DNA from: Thermoactinomyces vulgaris
Lineage (GTDB): Bacteria > Bacillota > Bacilli > Thermoactinomycetales > Thermoactinomycetaceae
DNA length: 64,000 nt
NCBI RefSeq assembly: GCF_003688725.1
Contig: NZ_REFP01000009.1
Location: forward strand, 248,001 to 312,000
Direction: 5' to 3'
Of the stretch, positions 46,901 through 55,278 are shown piece by piece; position 1 is the first letter of the stretch; each line of letters opens with the position of its first letter. The notes under the pieces are model-generated. The model had not been told where the DNA came from and did no database searches. It was given only the letters and a program-made list of their open reading frames with translations. The position numbers and the translations under genes are program-made.

Positions 46901-47827
46901 ATGTCATTTACTGCGATGATCAAAAAAGAATTGACCCAGCTTCAGTCGGAGACTTGTTGCAAGACGGCTGAACTGTCGGCATTGGTCCGGATGAACGGCA
47001 CGGTTCACATTATGCACAAGAAGCCCATGATCGATATTGTGACTGAAAACCCGTCGACCGCGCGATACATTTTTTCTTTGGTCAAAAATTTGTATCAGAT
47101 TCATCCCGAGGTGTTGGTGCGCAAAAAAGTCCGCTTGAAGAAAAACAATGTTTATTTGATACGCTTGACTTCGGACACGAGCCGGATTTTGGAAGAACTG
47201 CACATCATGAAAAAAAATTCATGGGAAAGGGTCGAAGGAATCTCCCCTGACCTCATTGGCCGTCCTTGCTGCAAAAGAGCTTATTTAAGGGGAGCGTTTT
47301 TGGCCGCCGGTTCGGTCAACAACCCGGACAGCGCTTCTTATCATTTGGAAATTGTATCGACTTACCAAGACCATAGTCAATCACTTTGCGAAGTGATGAA
47401 TCAGTTTCATTTGCATGCCAAAGTGATTGAGCGCAAAAAAGGCTTTGTGGTTTATATTAAAGAAGGGGACAAAATCGGGGAGTTTTTAAATATCATCGGC
47501 GCGCATCCTTCTTTGCTCGAATTTGAGAACGCACGCATCATGAAAGATATGAGAAATTCGGTGAATCGGCTGGTCAATTGTGAAACGGCGAATTTGAACA
47601 AAACGATTCAGGCTGCCATGCGCCAAATCGAAAACATCAAACGGATTGACCGGGAAATCGGTTTGGAACAATTGCCGAAAAAATTGCGGGAAGTCGCTGA
47701 AGCCCGTTTGAAATATCCGGAAGCCAACCTGGCGGAATTGGGCCAGTTGTTGCCGGAAGGAAAGATCAGCAAGTCGGCTATTAACCACCGTCTCCGCAAA
47801 TTGGAGGAAATTGCGAAGAAATTGTGA
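46901..47827 (+). CDS. whiA: Sporulation/division regulator WhiA
   Basis: A 308-residue DNA-binding protein with an N-terminal LAGLIDADG-homing-endonuclease-like domain (blocks near residues 10-190) and a C-terminal helix-turn-helix (residues about 260-300, LAELGQLLPEGKISKSAINHR). It links growth to division and chromosome segregation. The ATG at 46901 follows AAGAAGGGATG. Confidence 0.96.
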   Translation: MSFTAMIKKELTQLQSETCCKTAELSALVRMNGTVHIMHKKPMIDIVTENPSTARYIFSLVKNLYQIHPEVLVRKKVRLKKNNVYLIRLTSDTSRILEELHIMKKNSWERVEGISPDLIGRPCCKRAYLRGAFLAAGSVNNPDSASYHLEIVSTYQDHSQSLCEVMNQFHLHAKVIERKKGFVVYIKEGDKIGEFLNIIGAHPSLLEFENARIMKDMRNSVNRLVNCETANLNKTIQAAMRQIENIKRIDREIGLEQLPKKLREVAEARLKYPEANLAELGQLLPEGKISKSAINHRLRKLEEIAKKL

Positions 47828-47843
47828 AGTAAGGAGGATTGTG

Positions 47844-48101
47844 ATGGTAGAAAAAAAAGTAACCGTTCAGTTGGAAACCGGACTTCATGCCCGACCGGCG
47901 GCTTTGTTTGTGCAAGAAGCGAACAAGTTTGCTTCGGATATTTTTGTGGTCAAAGGGAATAAAAAAGTGAATGCCAAAAGCATCATGGGAATTATGAGCC
48001 TGGCGGTCTCCCGCGGTACGGAAATCACCATCACCGCGGAAGGTTCCGATGAGGAAGAAGCGGTGGAAAAACTGGTGGAATTGGTCAGCAGACCGGAGTA
48101 A
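47844..48101 (+). CDS. HPr-like phosphocarrier protein with both His15 and Ser46
   Basis: An 85-residue HPr-fold protein. Its position after whiA is that of crh in B. subtilis. Here residue 15 is His in GLHARPAA (Crh has Gln) and Ser46 is kept in NAKSIMGIM, so it could serve both PTS phosphotransfer and HPrK-dependent regulation. It may be the organism's HPr or an ancestral Crh. The ATG at 47844 follows AAGGAGG. Confidence 0.93.
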   Translation: MVEKKVTVQLETGLHARPAALFVQEANKFASDIFVVKGNKKVNAKSIMGIMSLAVSRGTEITITAEGSDEEEAVEKLVELVSRPE

Positions 48102-48107
48102 AAAAGG

Positions 48108-48142
48108 AAGCGGGCGTTTTCGGAAGAGAACAAGCCCGCTTT
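48108..48142 (+). terminator. Weak terminator after the HPr-like gene
   Basis: AAGCGGGC (48108-48115) pairs with GCCCGCTT (48134-48141). The loop is long and the T-run poor. Confidence 0.5.
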
Positions 48143-48309
48143 CATGAAGTGGAAAAGAATGTCAAAAACGACACGGAATCGTTGAAAGCATGTCACATTT
48201 CCCGGGTATGAATTGTTAAATTTTGACTATGATGGAATTAAATCTGGGGGGAACGTTTGGATAACCGACAAAGAAACCCTTGGATGGATACATATGATTG
48301 GAGGAAATT

Positions 48310-48963
48310 ATGGATGCTTTCCTTTATCCGGTTTTGACAATTGGATATCTGGCTTTGTTTATCTGGAGTTTCCGTTCCTTTCGGGAATCTTTTTTTTGGG
48401 GGACTTCATGGATTTTATTCATCATTTTGGCATTCGTTTATGACAATTTGGTTTTGTCGCTCGGGATCTGGGTGGGGCAATCCGAATTATTTGAGATGCT
48501 GAGCATTGTCCGTTATTTGCTCCATGTTTTGCTGATTCCGACGCTGGTGTATGTATCCCTTGATATTATGCGGCGCATCCGTATTGAATGGTCGGAATAC
48601 TTTGTGACCCATGTGGTGTATCACCTTTATACTTTTTTCTTGACGGTGCTCGGAATCTTCACCAATTTTTTGTGGGTGGAAATCGTCCCGAAAAAAGTGA
48701 GCGGAGTGGTGCAATATGTGCCGCAACAGATCCAATTTCCGGTTGTGTTGATGCTTGTGATGATCCCGCTTGTTATTTCCGGCTATTTGGTGTGGAAAAA
48801 GTTGCGCTGGCCCGTTTTGATATCAGGGATCGCATTGACCGTGATCGGAGGCGGATTGGCCTATGCACTGAAACTTCCGGGCATGGCCGCGCTGTTCCAT
48901 TTTATCCTGATGGGAAGCCTGGTATTGACGGAACAAAGATTGAAAGCAGAGGATTATGAATAA
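48310..48963 (+). CDS. Uncharacterised polytopic membrane protein
   Basis: A 217-residue protein with six or seven hydrophobic helices (about 4-22, 27-50, 60-82, 100-122, 140-160, 166-185 and 190-207). I do not recognise a family. The ATG at 48310 is preceded by TTGGAGG; a longer frame start at 48298 overlaps that site. It ends at a terminator before the lipoprotein gene. Confidence 0.7.
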   Translation: MDAFLYPVLTIGYLALFIWSFRSFRESFFWGTSWILFIILAFVYDNLVLSLGIWVGQSELFEMLSIVRYLLHVLLIPTLVYVSLDIMRRIRIEWSEYFVTHVVYHLYTFFLTVLGIFTNFLWVEIVPKKVSGVVQYVPQQIQFPVVLMLVMIPLVISGYLVWKKLRWPVLISGIALTVIGGGLAYALKLPGMAALFHFILMGSLVLTEQRLKAEDYE

Positions 48964-48970
48964 CAGGTCG

Positions 48971-48992
48971 AAGCCGTTGCTTCGGCTTTTTT
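48971..48992 (+). terminator. Terminator after the membrane protein gene
   Basis: AAGCCG (48971-48976) pairs with CGGCTT (48983-48988), with T-run; an alternative stem CGAAGC/GCTTCG overlaps. Confidence 0.7.
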
Positions 48993-49042
48993 GCGCATAA
49001 AGAACGCTTTCCTTCATCAAACTAGAAAGGGAGGTGTTCTTT

Positions 49043-49405
49043 GTGAAGCGGTTTTTTTGCCTTTTTCTTTGTCTTTTATCCGTCATGTTGTTTGCCTGCC
49101 AAAGGTTTGAAAAGCCCGCAGAACGGGAAGGGCTGGACAAAGACAGCCACTCTTTCACCAATATGGGTTTTCCGGAAAGCAAGATGAAGCAGGTGGCCAG
49201 AGATGTGGAAGGCGTGGAAGATGTCCGCGTGGAGTATAAACAACAAAAGATCATCATGTACATTTTGCCGGAAAAACACATTCCATCTTCAAAGTACCGG
49301 AATTTGGCCAACCGGGTTTATGAAAAAGTGAACGAGGCCACCCCGTCAAATCCGTTTCATGTGAAAATTGTCCCTCCTGAAAAGTGGATGGAGACGCCTT
49401 ATTAA
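49043..49405 (+). CDS. Predicted lipoprotein, possibly YhcN/YlaJ-like sporulation type
   Basis: A 120-residue lipoprotein: hydrophobic N-terminus and lipobox LFAC with Cys at residue 19. The mature part has an alternating pattern (VARDVEGVEDVRVEY, then KYRNLANRVYEKV) like the small beta-alpha-beta domain of YhcN/YlaJ-type sporulation lipoproteins, but I could not confirm it. The GTG at 49043 follows GGGAGGTG. It converges on clpP with a shared terminator. Confidence 0.7.
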   Translation: MKRFFCLFLCLLSVMLFACQRFEKPAEREGLDKDSHSFTNMGFPESKMKQVARDVEGVEDVRVEYKQQKIIMYILPEKHIPSSKYRNLANRVYEKVNEATPSNPFHVKIVPPEKWMETPY

Positions 49406-49420
49406 TCCGTAGAAAGCATA

Positions 49421-49452
49421 AAAAGACCTTGGGAGGTCACCCAAGGTCTTTT
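49421..49452. terminator. Bidirectional terminator of the lipoprotein and clpP genes
   Basis: AAAAGACCTTGGG (49421-49433) pairs with CCCAAGGTCTTTT (49440-49452), with T-runs on both strands. Confidence 0.9.
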
Positions 49453-49463
49453 GGCATCGAAGC

Positions 49464-50045
49464 TTATTTGTGTTTCATGACTTGGTCGATCAAACCGTAT
49501 TTCAGTGCTTCTTCCGCACTCATAAAGTAATCGCGGTCGGTGTCCCGTTCAATTTTTTCCAACGGTTGCCCGGTGAATTCGGAGAGCAGCTTGTTCAAGC
49601 GGTCTCTGGTCCGCAAAATTCGTTTCGCCCGGATTTCTATGTCGGAAGCCTGGCCTTGCGCCCCGCCCAGTGGCTGATGGATCATGACCTCGCTGTTGGG
49701 AAGGGCAAACCGTTTTCCTTTTTTTCCGGCGGCCAGCAGGAATGCGCCCATGGATGCGGCCAATCCCACGCAGATGGTGGAGACATCCGGTTTGACGTAT
49801 TGCATGGCATCATAAATGGCCATTCCCGCGGTGATGGAGCCGCCTGGCGAGTTGATGTACAGATGGATGTCCTTTTCCGGGTCTTCGGCTTCCAAAAAGA
49901 GAAGCTGGGCCACGATTAAGTTGGCGACTTCGTCGGTCACCGGGCTTCCCAGCAAAATAATCCGGTCTTTCAAAAGGCGGGAATAAATATCATAGGAACG
50001 TTCACCGCGATTGGTTTGTTCCACAACCATTGGGATTAGATTCAT
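49464..50045 (-). CDS. clpP: ATP-dependent Clp protease proteolytic subunit
   Basis: A 193-residue serine protease forming the tetradecameric core of ClpXP/ClpCP. Catalytic Ser is in [10 protein letters not shown] near residue 98, His in MIHQPLGG near 123 and Asp in ERDTDRDYF. The N-terminus [19 protein letters not shown] matches known ClpP, so the ATG at 50045 is firm. In-frame stop codons TGA and TAG immediately upstream exclude a longer N-terminus. A CtsR box precedes it, but the strong ribosome-binding site is 34 nt from the ATG, separated by a hairpin (see separate feature). Confidence 0.98.
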   Translation of the reverse strand: MNLIPMVVEQTNRGERSYDIYSRLLKDRIILLGSPVTDEVANLIVAQLLFLEAEDPEKDIHLYINSPGGSITAGMAIYDAMQYVKPDVSTICVGLAASMGAFLLAAGKKGKRFALPNSEVMIHQPLGGAQGQASDIEIRAKRILRTRDRLNKLLSEFTGQPLEKIERDTDRDYFMSAEEALKYGLIDQVMKHK

Positions 50046-50087
50046 CTATCAGGGATGCACGGATCGTCCGGCACCCTTCCCTCCTTT
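50046..50087 (-). promoter_or_regulatory. clpP ribosome-binding site with structured spacer
   Basis: On the minus strand AAAGGAGG (50087-50080) is a strong Shine-Dalgarno sequence. Between it and the ATG lies a predicted hairpin (50076-50052): outer pairs GGG:CCC, then UGC:GCA, then CGGA:UCCG, with two single bulges and loop CGA. Excluding the hairpin, the spacing is 9 nt. No other ribosome-binding site precedes the ATG. Confidence 0.7.
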
Positions 50088-50152
50088 CAAGGATCAAGGA
50101 TGGTTTTCATTCGGTAAGGTTCATCTGTCCACATGGATGTTGCTTTACTTTT

Positions 50153-50182
50153 ATGATACCCCAAAGGTCAAAAAAGGTCAAA
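50153..50182 (-). promoter_or_regulatory. CtsR operator and promoter of clpP
   Basis: The tandem heptads GGTCAAA-AAA-GGTCAAA (50166-50182, plus strand) are a perfect CtsR box. On the minus strand TTGACC (50081-side of the box, 50081 excluded; 50181-50176) is followed by 17 bp and TATCAT (50158-50153), so the operator overlaps the -35 of a sigma-A promoter. CtsR would repress clpP until heat or protein stress. Confidence 0.9.
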
Positions 50183-50196
50183 TCAATTTTGACGAA

Positions 50197-50224
50197 TAAA
50201 AAAACAGGGCCTTCAAGGGCCCTG
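50197..50224 (-). terminator. Terminator on the minus strand upstream of the clpP promoter
   Basis: CAGGGCC and GGCCCTG (50224-50205 on the minus strand) form a 7-bp stem followed by T-run. It would stop transcription from the creatininase-family gene before it reaches clpP. Confidence 0.8.
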
Positions 50225-50457
50225 AAATAAAAGGGATTTATGTCATAAGGGGAATCCCATAAGAAAAAGAAGGGGGAGGACGAAGCTGGGACTTCGTCCA
50301 TAAACAGAATTTAGAAACAGAGAAGGCCTTTTCTAACGTGACGAAAAAGCTTTGGGAACAAAATAGTCTGGTTAGGAGGACCATTTACTTAACAGACGCA
50401 AGGAACAGAAAAAGAGTTGCAGAGAAAAAATTTTTTTTCAAAAGTTTTTTATCGCTT
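50225..50457. other. Unassigned 233-bp region with a second hairpin
   Basis: This AT-rich stretch lies between the creatininase stop and its terminator. It holds a perfect 8-bp hairpin GGACGAAG/CTTCGTCC (50278-50299, loop CTGGGA) and a GGAGG at about 50375 with no useful start codon. I see no gene; it could be a long 3' UTR. Confidence 0.4.
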
Positions 50458-51156
50458 TCATATTTGCAGAAATTCCGTCACGGTTTGGTCAATCTGCCGG
50501 ACCAATTCATTGAATAACTTTTCCCCTTTTTCTTTGGAAGCACGGGTGGGATAACCGATGGTTCCCGTTTTGGTATATGCCTGCATTCCCAAAACTTCCA
50601 ACAAGGGACGGTCGGAAACTTCCACATCTTCCGCTTTTTCCAATTGCACCGCTTGTTCCTGCAACAAATGGAGCAAGATGGAAGTTTCCCCTTCTCCGGC
50701 ATGCATATCCTGAGAGGGGGTGGATGACAATCCCGCTTTTTGGTAAGCTTGTTCCCAGTGTTTCCGGCTCGGGGCGATCAAAAGTCTGCTTTTGCTTTGA
50801 TTGAGCTCCTGGGCGAAGTTGGAAAGCAGTTTGTTTCCTCCGTGGCCGTTGATGATGACGCAACGCTTGACCCCGGATTGTTCCAGAGAAGAAAGCACAT
50901 CTTTGACAATGGAGAACAGCGTCTCGATGCGGAGGGAGATGCTGCCGGGAAAGCCCGCATGCTCAAAGGAGCAAGAGTAAGGCAGAGTGGGAACGACAAA
51001 TGCCTGATGTTTCATTGCCAGCTTTTGGGCGATGGCGGTCGCAATGAGGCTGTCCGTATTGGTGGGCAAATGGTATCCGTGCTGCTCGGTGGATCCGATC
51101 GGAAAAAATGCCAGCTCCATGTCTTTGAAATCTGGCCATGTTGGAAAATGGTTCAT
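50458..51156 (-). CDS. Creatininase-family amidohydrolase
   Basis: A 232-residue metal-dependent hydrolase of the creatininase/ArfB-MftE family. Metal-binding motifs GSTEQHGYHLPTNTD and INGHGGNK are present, with the later HAGEGETS Glu/His segment. Family members include creatininase, FAPy deformylase and a mycofactocin protease, so the substrate is unknown. I chose the ATG at 51156 with AAAGGGGAG upstream; the longer frame extends into the tRNA promoter region. Confidence 0.88.
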   Translation of the reverse strand: MNHFPTWPDFKDMELAFFPIGSTEQHGYHLPTNTDSLIATAIAQKLAMKHQAFVVPTLPYSCSFEHAGFPGSISLRIETLFSIVKDVLSSLEQSGVKRCVIINGHGGNKLLSNFAQELNQSKSRLLIAPSRKHWEQAYQKAGLSSTPSQDMHAGEGETSILLHLLQEQAVQLEKAEDVEVSDRPLLEVLGMQAYTKTGTIGYPTRASKEKGEKLFNELVRQIDQTVTEFLQI

Positions 51157-51246
51157 GTTTCGGCTCCCCTTTTCTTTTTTGAAATGTATTCTGGGTTTAG
51201 TGTAGAGCATCCTGCGGAAATTGGAAATAATTTTCCCAAAAACATC

Positions 51247-51275
51247 TTGCATGATTATTTTTTCCGTGATATAAT
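51247..51275 (+). promoter_or_regulatory. Promoter of tRNA-Arg
   Basis: TTGCAT (51247-51252), 17 bp, then TATAAT (51270-51275) with TG at 51267-51268 (extended -10), about 25 bp before the tRNA. Confidence 0.75.
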
Positions 51276-51299
51276 TTCTTTCGTCAACTCGAAAAACGT

Positions 51300-51374
51300 G
51301 CGCCTATAGCTCAGGGGATAGAGCACTGGTCTCCGGAACCAGGTGCCCAGGTTCGAATCCTGGTAGGCGCACCA
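51300..51374 (+). tRNA. tRNA-Arg(CCG)
   Basis: A full cloverleaf with acceptor GCGCCTA/TAGGCGC, D-arm AGCTCAGGGGATAGAGC, anticodon stem CTGGT/ACCAG around loop CTCCGGA (anticodon CCG), T-arm with GTTCGAATC, and encoded CCA at 51372-51374. It reads CGG codons. Single gene with its own promoter and terminator. Confidence 0.95.
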
Positions 51375-51383
51375 TCAGAAGAA

Positions 51384-51417
51384 AAAGGTGCTTTTTATGC
51401 AAAAAGCACCTTTTTTT
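51384..51417 (+). terminator. Terminator of tRNA-Arg
   Basis: AAAGGTGCTTTTT (51384-51396) pairs with AAAAAGCACCTTT (51401-51413), with T-run to 51417. Confidence 0.9.
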
Positions 51418-51561
51418 GTTTTTTTGCCCTTTTTTCAAGGAAGAGAGTGGTAAAAAAAGCGTAAAATGATGAATGGTATATTATGATAAAATATAATTGA
51501 AATTGTTTATTGAAGAAATTATTGAGCTGCATATATGATGAAGGCGGAGGTGGATGAGAGA

Positions 51562-52923
51562 ATGGCTCTGCAAGTGGGTTTTGGCTTGATTCAGGAACAG
51601 CGGATGAAGATGGTGATGACCCCGGAACTGCGCCAAGCGATTCAGATTTTGCAATTCTCCGCAACCGATTTGCGAAAATATATAGAGGACCAAATGATGG
51701 AAAACCCGGTTTTGAATGTTTCCGAAGCAGAGAAAAAAGAGCCGGATTTGGACCGGTGGATGGAGTATATGCGTGACTTGCCCCGGCAAAGCAGGATCGG
51801 CTACCGGAAAGAACCGGACGAACCGTCGTTTGAGTCTTTTGTCACGGGACATCAAACGCTGGCCGATGAATTGGAAGCGCAACTTTGCGAGTATTCCCTG
51901 ACTTTAAAAGAACGGAAGGTTTGTTTGTATTTGATTCACAATCTGGATGAAAAGGGATATTTGGATTTGGGTTCCGGTGAAGCATGTAAGCGCTTGCATA
52001 TCGATGGCGGGATGTTTGCAAAGTGTTTGAAGGTGATTCAATCGATGGAGCCGGCTGGTGTGGGTGCCCGCTCGCTGGGAGAATGTGTGGAGCTGCAGTT
52101 GTGCCGGCGGGAGAGTGTCAATGAAACAGCCATCCGCATTGCCCGGGAGCATTTGCGGGATGTGGCGGATGCCAAATGGCGCAAGATCGCCGATGCCTTG
52201 CAAGTGGATCTGAGTGAAGTGTATCGTGCGGTGGAAGAGATTAAATCGTGCAATCCCAAACCCGGTCTTCAATTTCATTCATCTCCTCCCCGTTATGTGT
52301 CACCGGATGTGTATGTCGAGAAAATGGAGGATGAATACGTGATTCTCCTGAATGAAGGGGATATGCCGAATCTGACCGTGAACCGGTATTATCAGCAATT
52401 GTTGCGGCAAAAAGATGAGTTGGGCGAAGAGGTTAGCCGGTATCTGAAAAACTGGGTGCAGTCCGCTTTGTGGCTGATGAAGGGGATTGAGCAGCGCAGA
52501 GACACCATCTACCGTGTTGCCCAAGCCATTGTGAAGCGGCAGCGTGACTTTTTTGAGCTCGGGGTTGATCATTTGAAGCCGCTTACATTGAAGCAAATTG
52601 CCGAAGAAGTCGATCTCCATGAATCGACGGTCAGCCGGGCGACCCAGCATAAATACATGCAGACGCCAAACGGTTTGTTTCCGTTCCGTTTTTTCTTTCC
52701 TTCCGGCTTACAGACCGATACCGGAGTGGACATGGCGCAAAGTGCGGTGCAGAAAAAAATCCGGCAAATGATTGAAAACGAGGATAAAGCCAAGCCGTTA
52801 TCCGATCAGAAGATTGCGGATCTGTTGAAGGCAGAGGGGGTTTCGATCTCCCGGCGCACCGTGGCCAAATACCGGGATGAAATGGGAATCGCATCATCTG
52901 CAAAACGAAAGCGTTTTCTGTGA
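51562..52923 (+). CDS. rpoN: RNA polymerase sigma-54 factor
   Basis: A 453-residue sigma factor that needs AAA+ enhancer-binding activators. It has the N-terminal activator-interacting region (FGLIQEQRMKMVMTPELRQAI, about 7-50), core-binding domain (about 100-290), HTH (about 340-365) and the C-terminal RpoN box ISRRTVAKYRDEMGI. I chose the ATG at 51562 because GGCGGAGGTG precedes it; ATG codons at 51535-51538 lack a site. No sigma-54 promoter is obvious in the window. Confidence 0.95.
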   Translation: MALQVGFGLIQEQRMKMVMTPELRQAIQILQFSATDLRKYIEDQMMENPVLNVSEAEKKEPDLDRWMEYMRDLPRQSRIGYRKEPDEPSFESFVTGHQTLADELEAQLCEYSLTLKERKVCLYLIHNLDEKGYLDLGSGEACKRLHIDGGMFAKCLKVIQSMEPAGVGARSLGECVELQLCRRESVNETAIRIAREHLRDVADAKWRKIADALQVDLSEVYRAVEEIKSCNPKPGLQFHSSPPRYVSPDVYVEKMEDEYVILLNEGDMPNLTVNRYYQQLLRQKDELGEEVSRYLKNWVQSALWLMKGIEQRRDTIYRVAQAIVKRQRDFFELGVDHLKPLTLKQIAEEVDLHESTVSRATQHKYMQTPNGLFPFRFFFPSGLQTDTGVDMAQSAVQKKIRQMIENEDKAKPLSDQKIADLLKAEGVSISRRTVAKYRDEMGIASSAKRKRFL

Positions 52924-52952
52924 ATGTTCAATAAAATCAGGCCGGAGGAAAC

Positions 52953-52982
52953 TTGTCAAAGACTGCCCTCTTAGGATAAAAT
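52953..52982 (+). promoter_or_regulatory. Promoter of the cggR-gapA operon
   Basis: TTGTCA (52953-52958), 18 bp, then TAAAAT (52977-52982). The expected transcription start is at about 52989. Confidence 0.6.
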
Positions 52983-52988
52983 AAAACT

Positions 52989-53013
52989 GATCCCAGCATC
53001 GGGGATTTTTTTT
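52989..53013 (+). terminator. Hairpin with U-run between the cggR promoter and operator
   Basis: ATCCC (52990-52994) pairs with GGGAT (53002-53006), followed by seven to eight T. It can terminate rpoN read-through. It would also form the very 5' end of the cggR transcript. Confidence 0.6.
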
Positions 53014-53022
53014 GGAGTGATT

Positions 53023-53058
53023 GGGACGATTTTTTCTACACGGGACATATCGCGTCCC
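53023..53058 (+). promoter_or_regulatory. CggR operator
   Basis: Two GGGAC half-sites, GGGACGATTTTTTC (53023-53036) and CGGGACATATCGCGTCCC (53041-53058), closely resemble the B. subtilis CggR operator (CGGGAC...TGTC repeats) and lie in the same place, between promoter and cggR. Repression is relieved by fructose-1,6-bisphosphate. Confidence 0.85.
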
Positions 53059-53073
53059 AATGGTGGGGGTTTG

Positions 53074-54096
53074 ATGAAAAATCTACTCAATTTGCAGAAA
53101 CAATTATTGCCTGACTTGCTGAGGGTTATGCATAAGCGGTATGAGATACTGCGGCATATTCAATTGATGCAACCCGTGGGACGGCGGAGCCTTTCCGGCG
53201 TGTTGGATTTCACCGAACGCGTGCTTCGTGCCGAAGTCGATTTTTTAAGGACACAGGATTTGGTGGCTGTTGACTCCAGCGGCATGAGGCTGACCCAAAG
53301 CGGAGCCGATTTGTTGTCCGAGATGGAACCGATGATGAAAGAGCTGTTTGGACTCAATCAATTGGAGCGTGATTTGGAGTCCTGCCTCAACTTGAAAAAA
53401 GTCATCATTGTTCCCGGCGACTCGGATCAATCGGATTGGGTGAAAAAAGAAATGGGAAGGGCTTGTGCGCGATTCCTCCGGAAAATTGCAGAACCGGATC
53501 AGGTGATTGCCGTCTCCGGAGGGAGCACCATGTTGGCTGTCGCGGAAATGATGATGCCGTCTTCCGCTTTCAAATCCACCATGTTTGTTCCGGCCCGGGG
53601 AGGGGTCGGGGAAGCGGTGGAATTGGAAGCAAACTACATTGCTTCGCTCATGGCCAAAAAAACCAAAGGCCATTACCGCATGATGCATGTGCCGGACCAA
53701 GTCAGCGACCAGGCTTACCAAACGTTGCTTCGCGAACCGCATATTCAGGAAGTGCTGGAATCCCTTAAAAGAGCGCACATTGTCATTCACGGGATTGGCA
53801 ATGCTATGACTATGGCAGTGCGGAGAAAATCAAGCCAAGCCGTCTTGGACAAGTTGCAGCGTGAACAGGCGGTTGGGGAATCTTTCGGATATTACTTCAA
53901 CCGCAACGGGGAGATTGTTTACCGTGTGCAATCCTTGGGTTTGAAGTTGGATGATTTGGCCAATGCCAAAAATATCATTGCGGTGGCGGGCGGCTCGAGT
54001 AAGGCGGAAGCCATCCGGGCCATCAGCACCAAGGTTTCCAGAGATATTTTGATTACTGACGAGGGAGCCGCCAAAGCGATTTTGTCGCTGGAATGA
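53074..54096 (+). CDS. cggR: Central glycolytic genes regulator
   Basis: A 340-residue SorC/DeoR-type repressor of its own operon. It has an N-terminal winged helix (about 20-75; MHKRYEILRHIQLMQPVGRRSL, DFTERVLRAEVDFL) and an effector-binding domain (about 90-340) with VSGGSTM, HGIGNA and the C-terminal AVAGGSSKAEAIRA phosphate-sugar loop. The ATG at 53074 follows GGTGGGGG. The next gene is gapA. Confidence 0.95.
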   Translation: MKNLLNLQKQLLPDLLRVMHKRYEILRHIQLMQPVGRRSLSGVLDFTERVLRAEVDFLRTQDLVAVDSSGMRLTQSGADLLSEMEPMMKELFGLNQLERDLESCLNLKKVIIVPGDSDQSDWVKKEMGRACARFLRKIAEPDQVIAVSGGSTMLAVAEMMMPSSAFKSTMFVPARGGVGEAVELEANYIASLMAKKTKGHYRMMHVPDQVSDQAYQTLLREPHIQEVLESLKRAHIVIHGIGNAMTMAVRRKSSQAVLDKLQREQAVGESFGYYFNRNGEIVYRVQSLGLKLDDLANAKNIIAVAGGSSKAEAIRAISTKVSRDILITDEGAAKAILSLE

Positions 54097-54104
54097 GACC
54101 GCTT

Positions 54105-54118
54105 GGACGGTTCCGTCC
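54105..54118 (+). repeat. Hairpin between cggR and gapA
   Basis: GGACGG (54105-54110) and CCGTCC (54113-54118) form a compact perfect dyad with no U-run, 41 nt before gapA. In B. subtilis the cggR-gapA transcript is cleaved next to a stem-loop here, stabilising gapA mRNA. Confidence 0.5.
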
Positions 54119-54137
54119 TCAGTGATACTTTGCATAG

Positions 54138-55163
<1,026 letters not shown>

Positions 55164-55199
55164 AGTTGAAAGATCAATAAGTTATACTAATTGAAAATA

Positions 55200-55208
55200 T
55201 GCTATACT
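55200..55208 (+). promoter_or_regulatory. Candidate extended -10 promoter between gapA and pgk
   Basis: TGCTATACT is a perfect TG-n extended -10 type; a good -35 is not seen. It would let pgk-eno be transcribed apart from cggR-gapA, as in B. subtilis. Confidence 0.5.
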
Positions 55209-55226
55209 GATTTCGGAATTGAACCT

Positions 55227-55254
55227 GAAAAGAGGAGAACCATTCTCCTCTTTC
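55227..55254 (+). terminator. Hairpin between gapA and pgk
   Basis: AAAGAGGAGAA (55229-55239) pairs with TTCTCCTCTTT (55243-55253) over 11 bp with a 3-nt loop. Only a short pyrimidine tail follows; it may be a partial terminator or an RNA-stability element. Confidence 0.6.
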
Positions 55255-55278
55255 TCATGCATTAAGGAGGGAGTCCCC

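Noticed and set aside
48213-48443. 76-codon ORF upstream of the membrane protein gene
   Set aside because: Out of frame with and overlapping the better-supported gene at 48310, no ribosome-binding site of its own.
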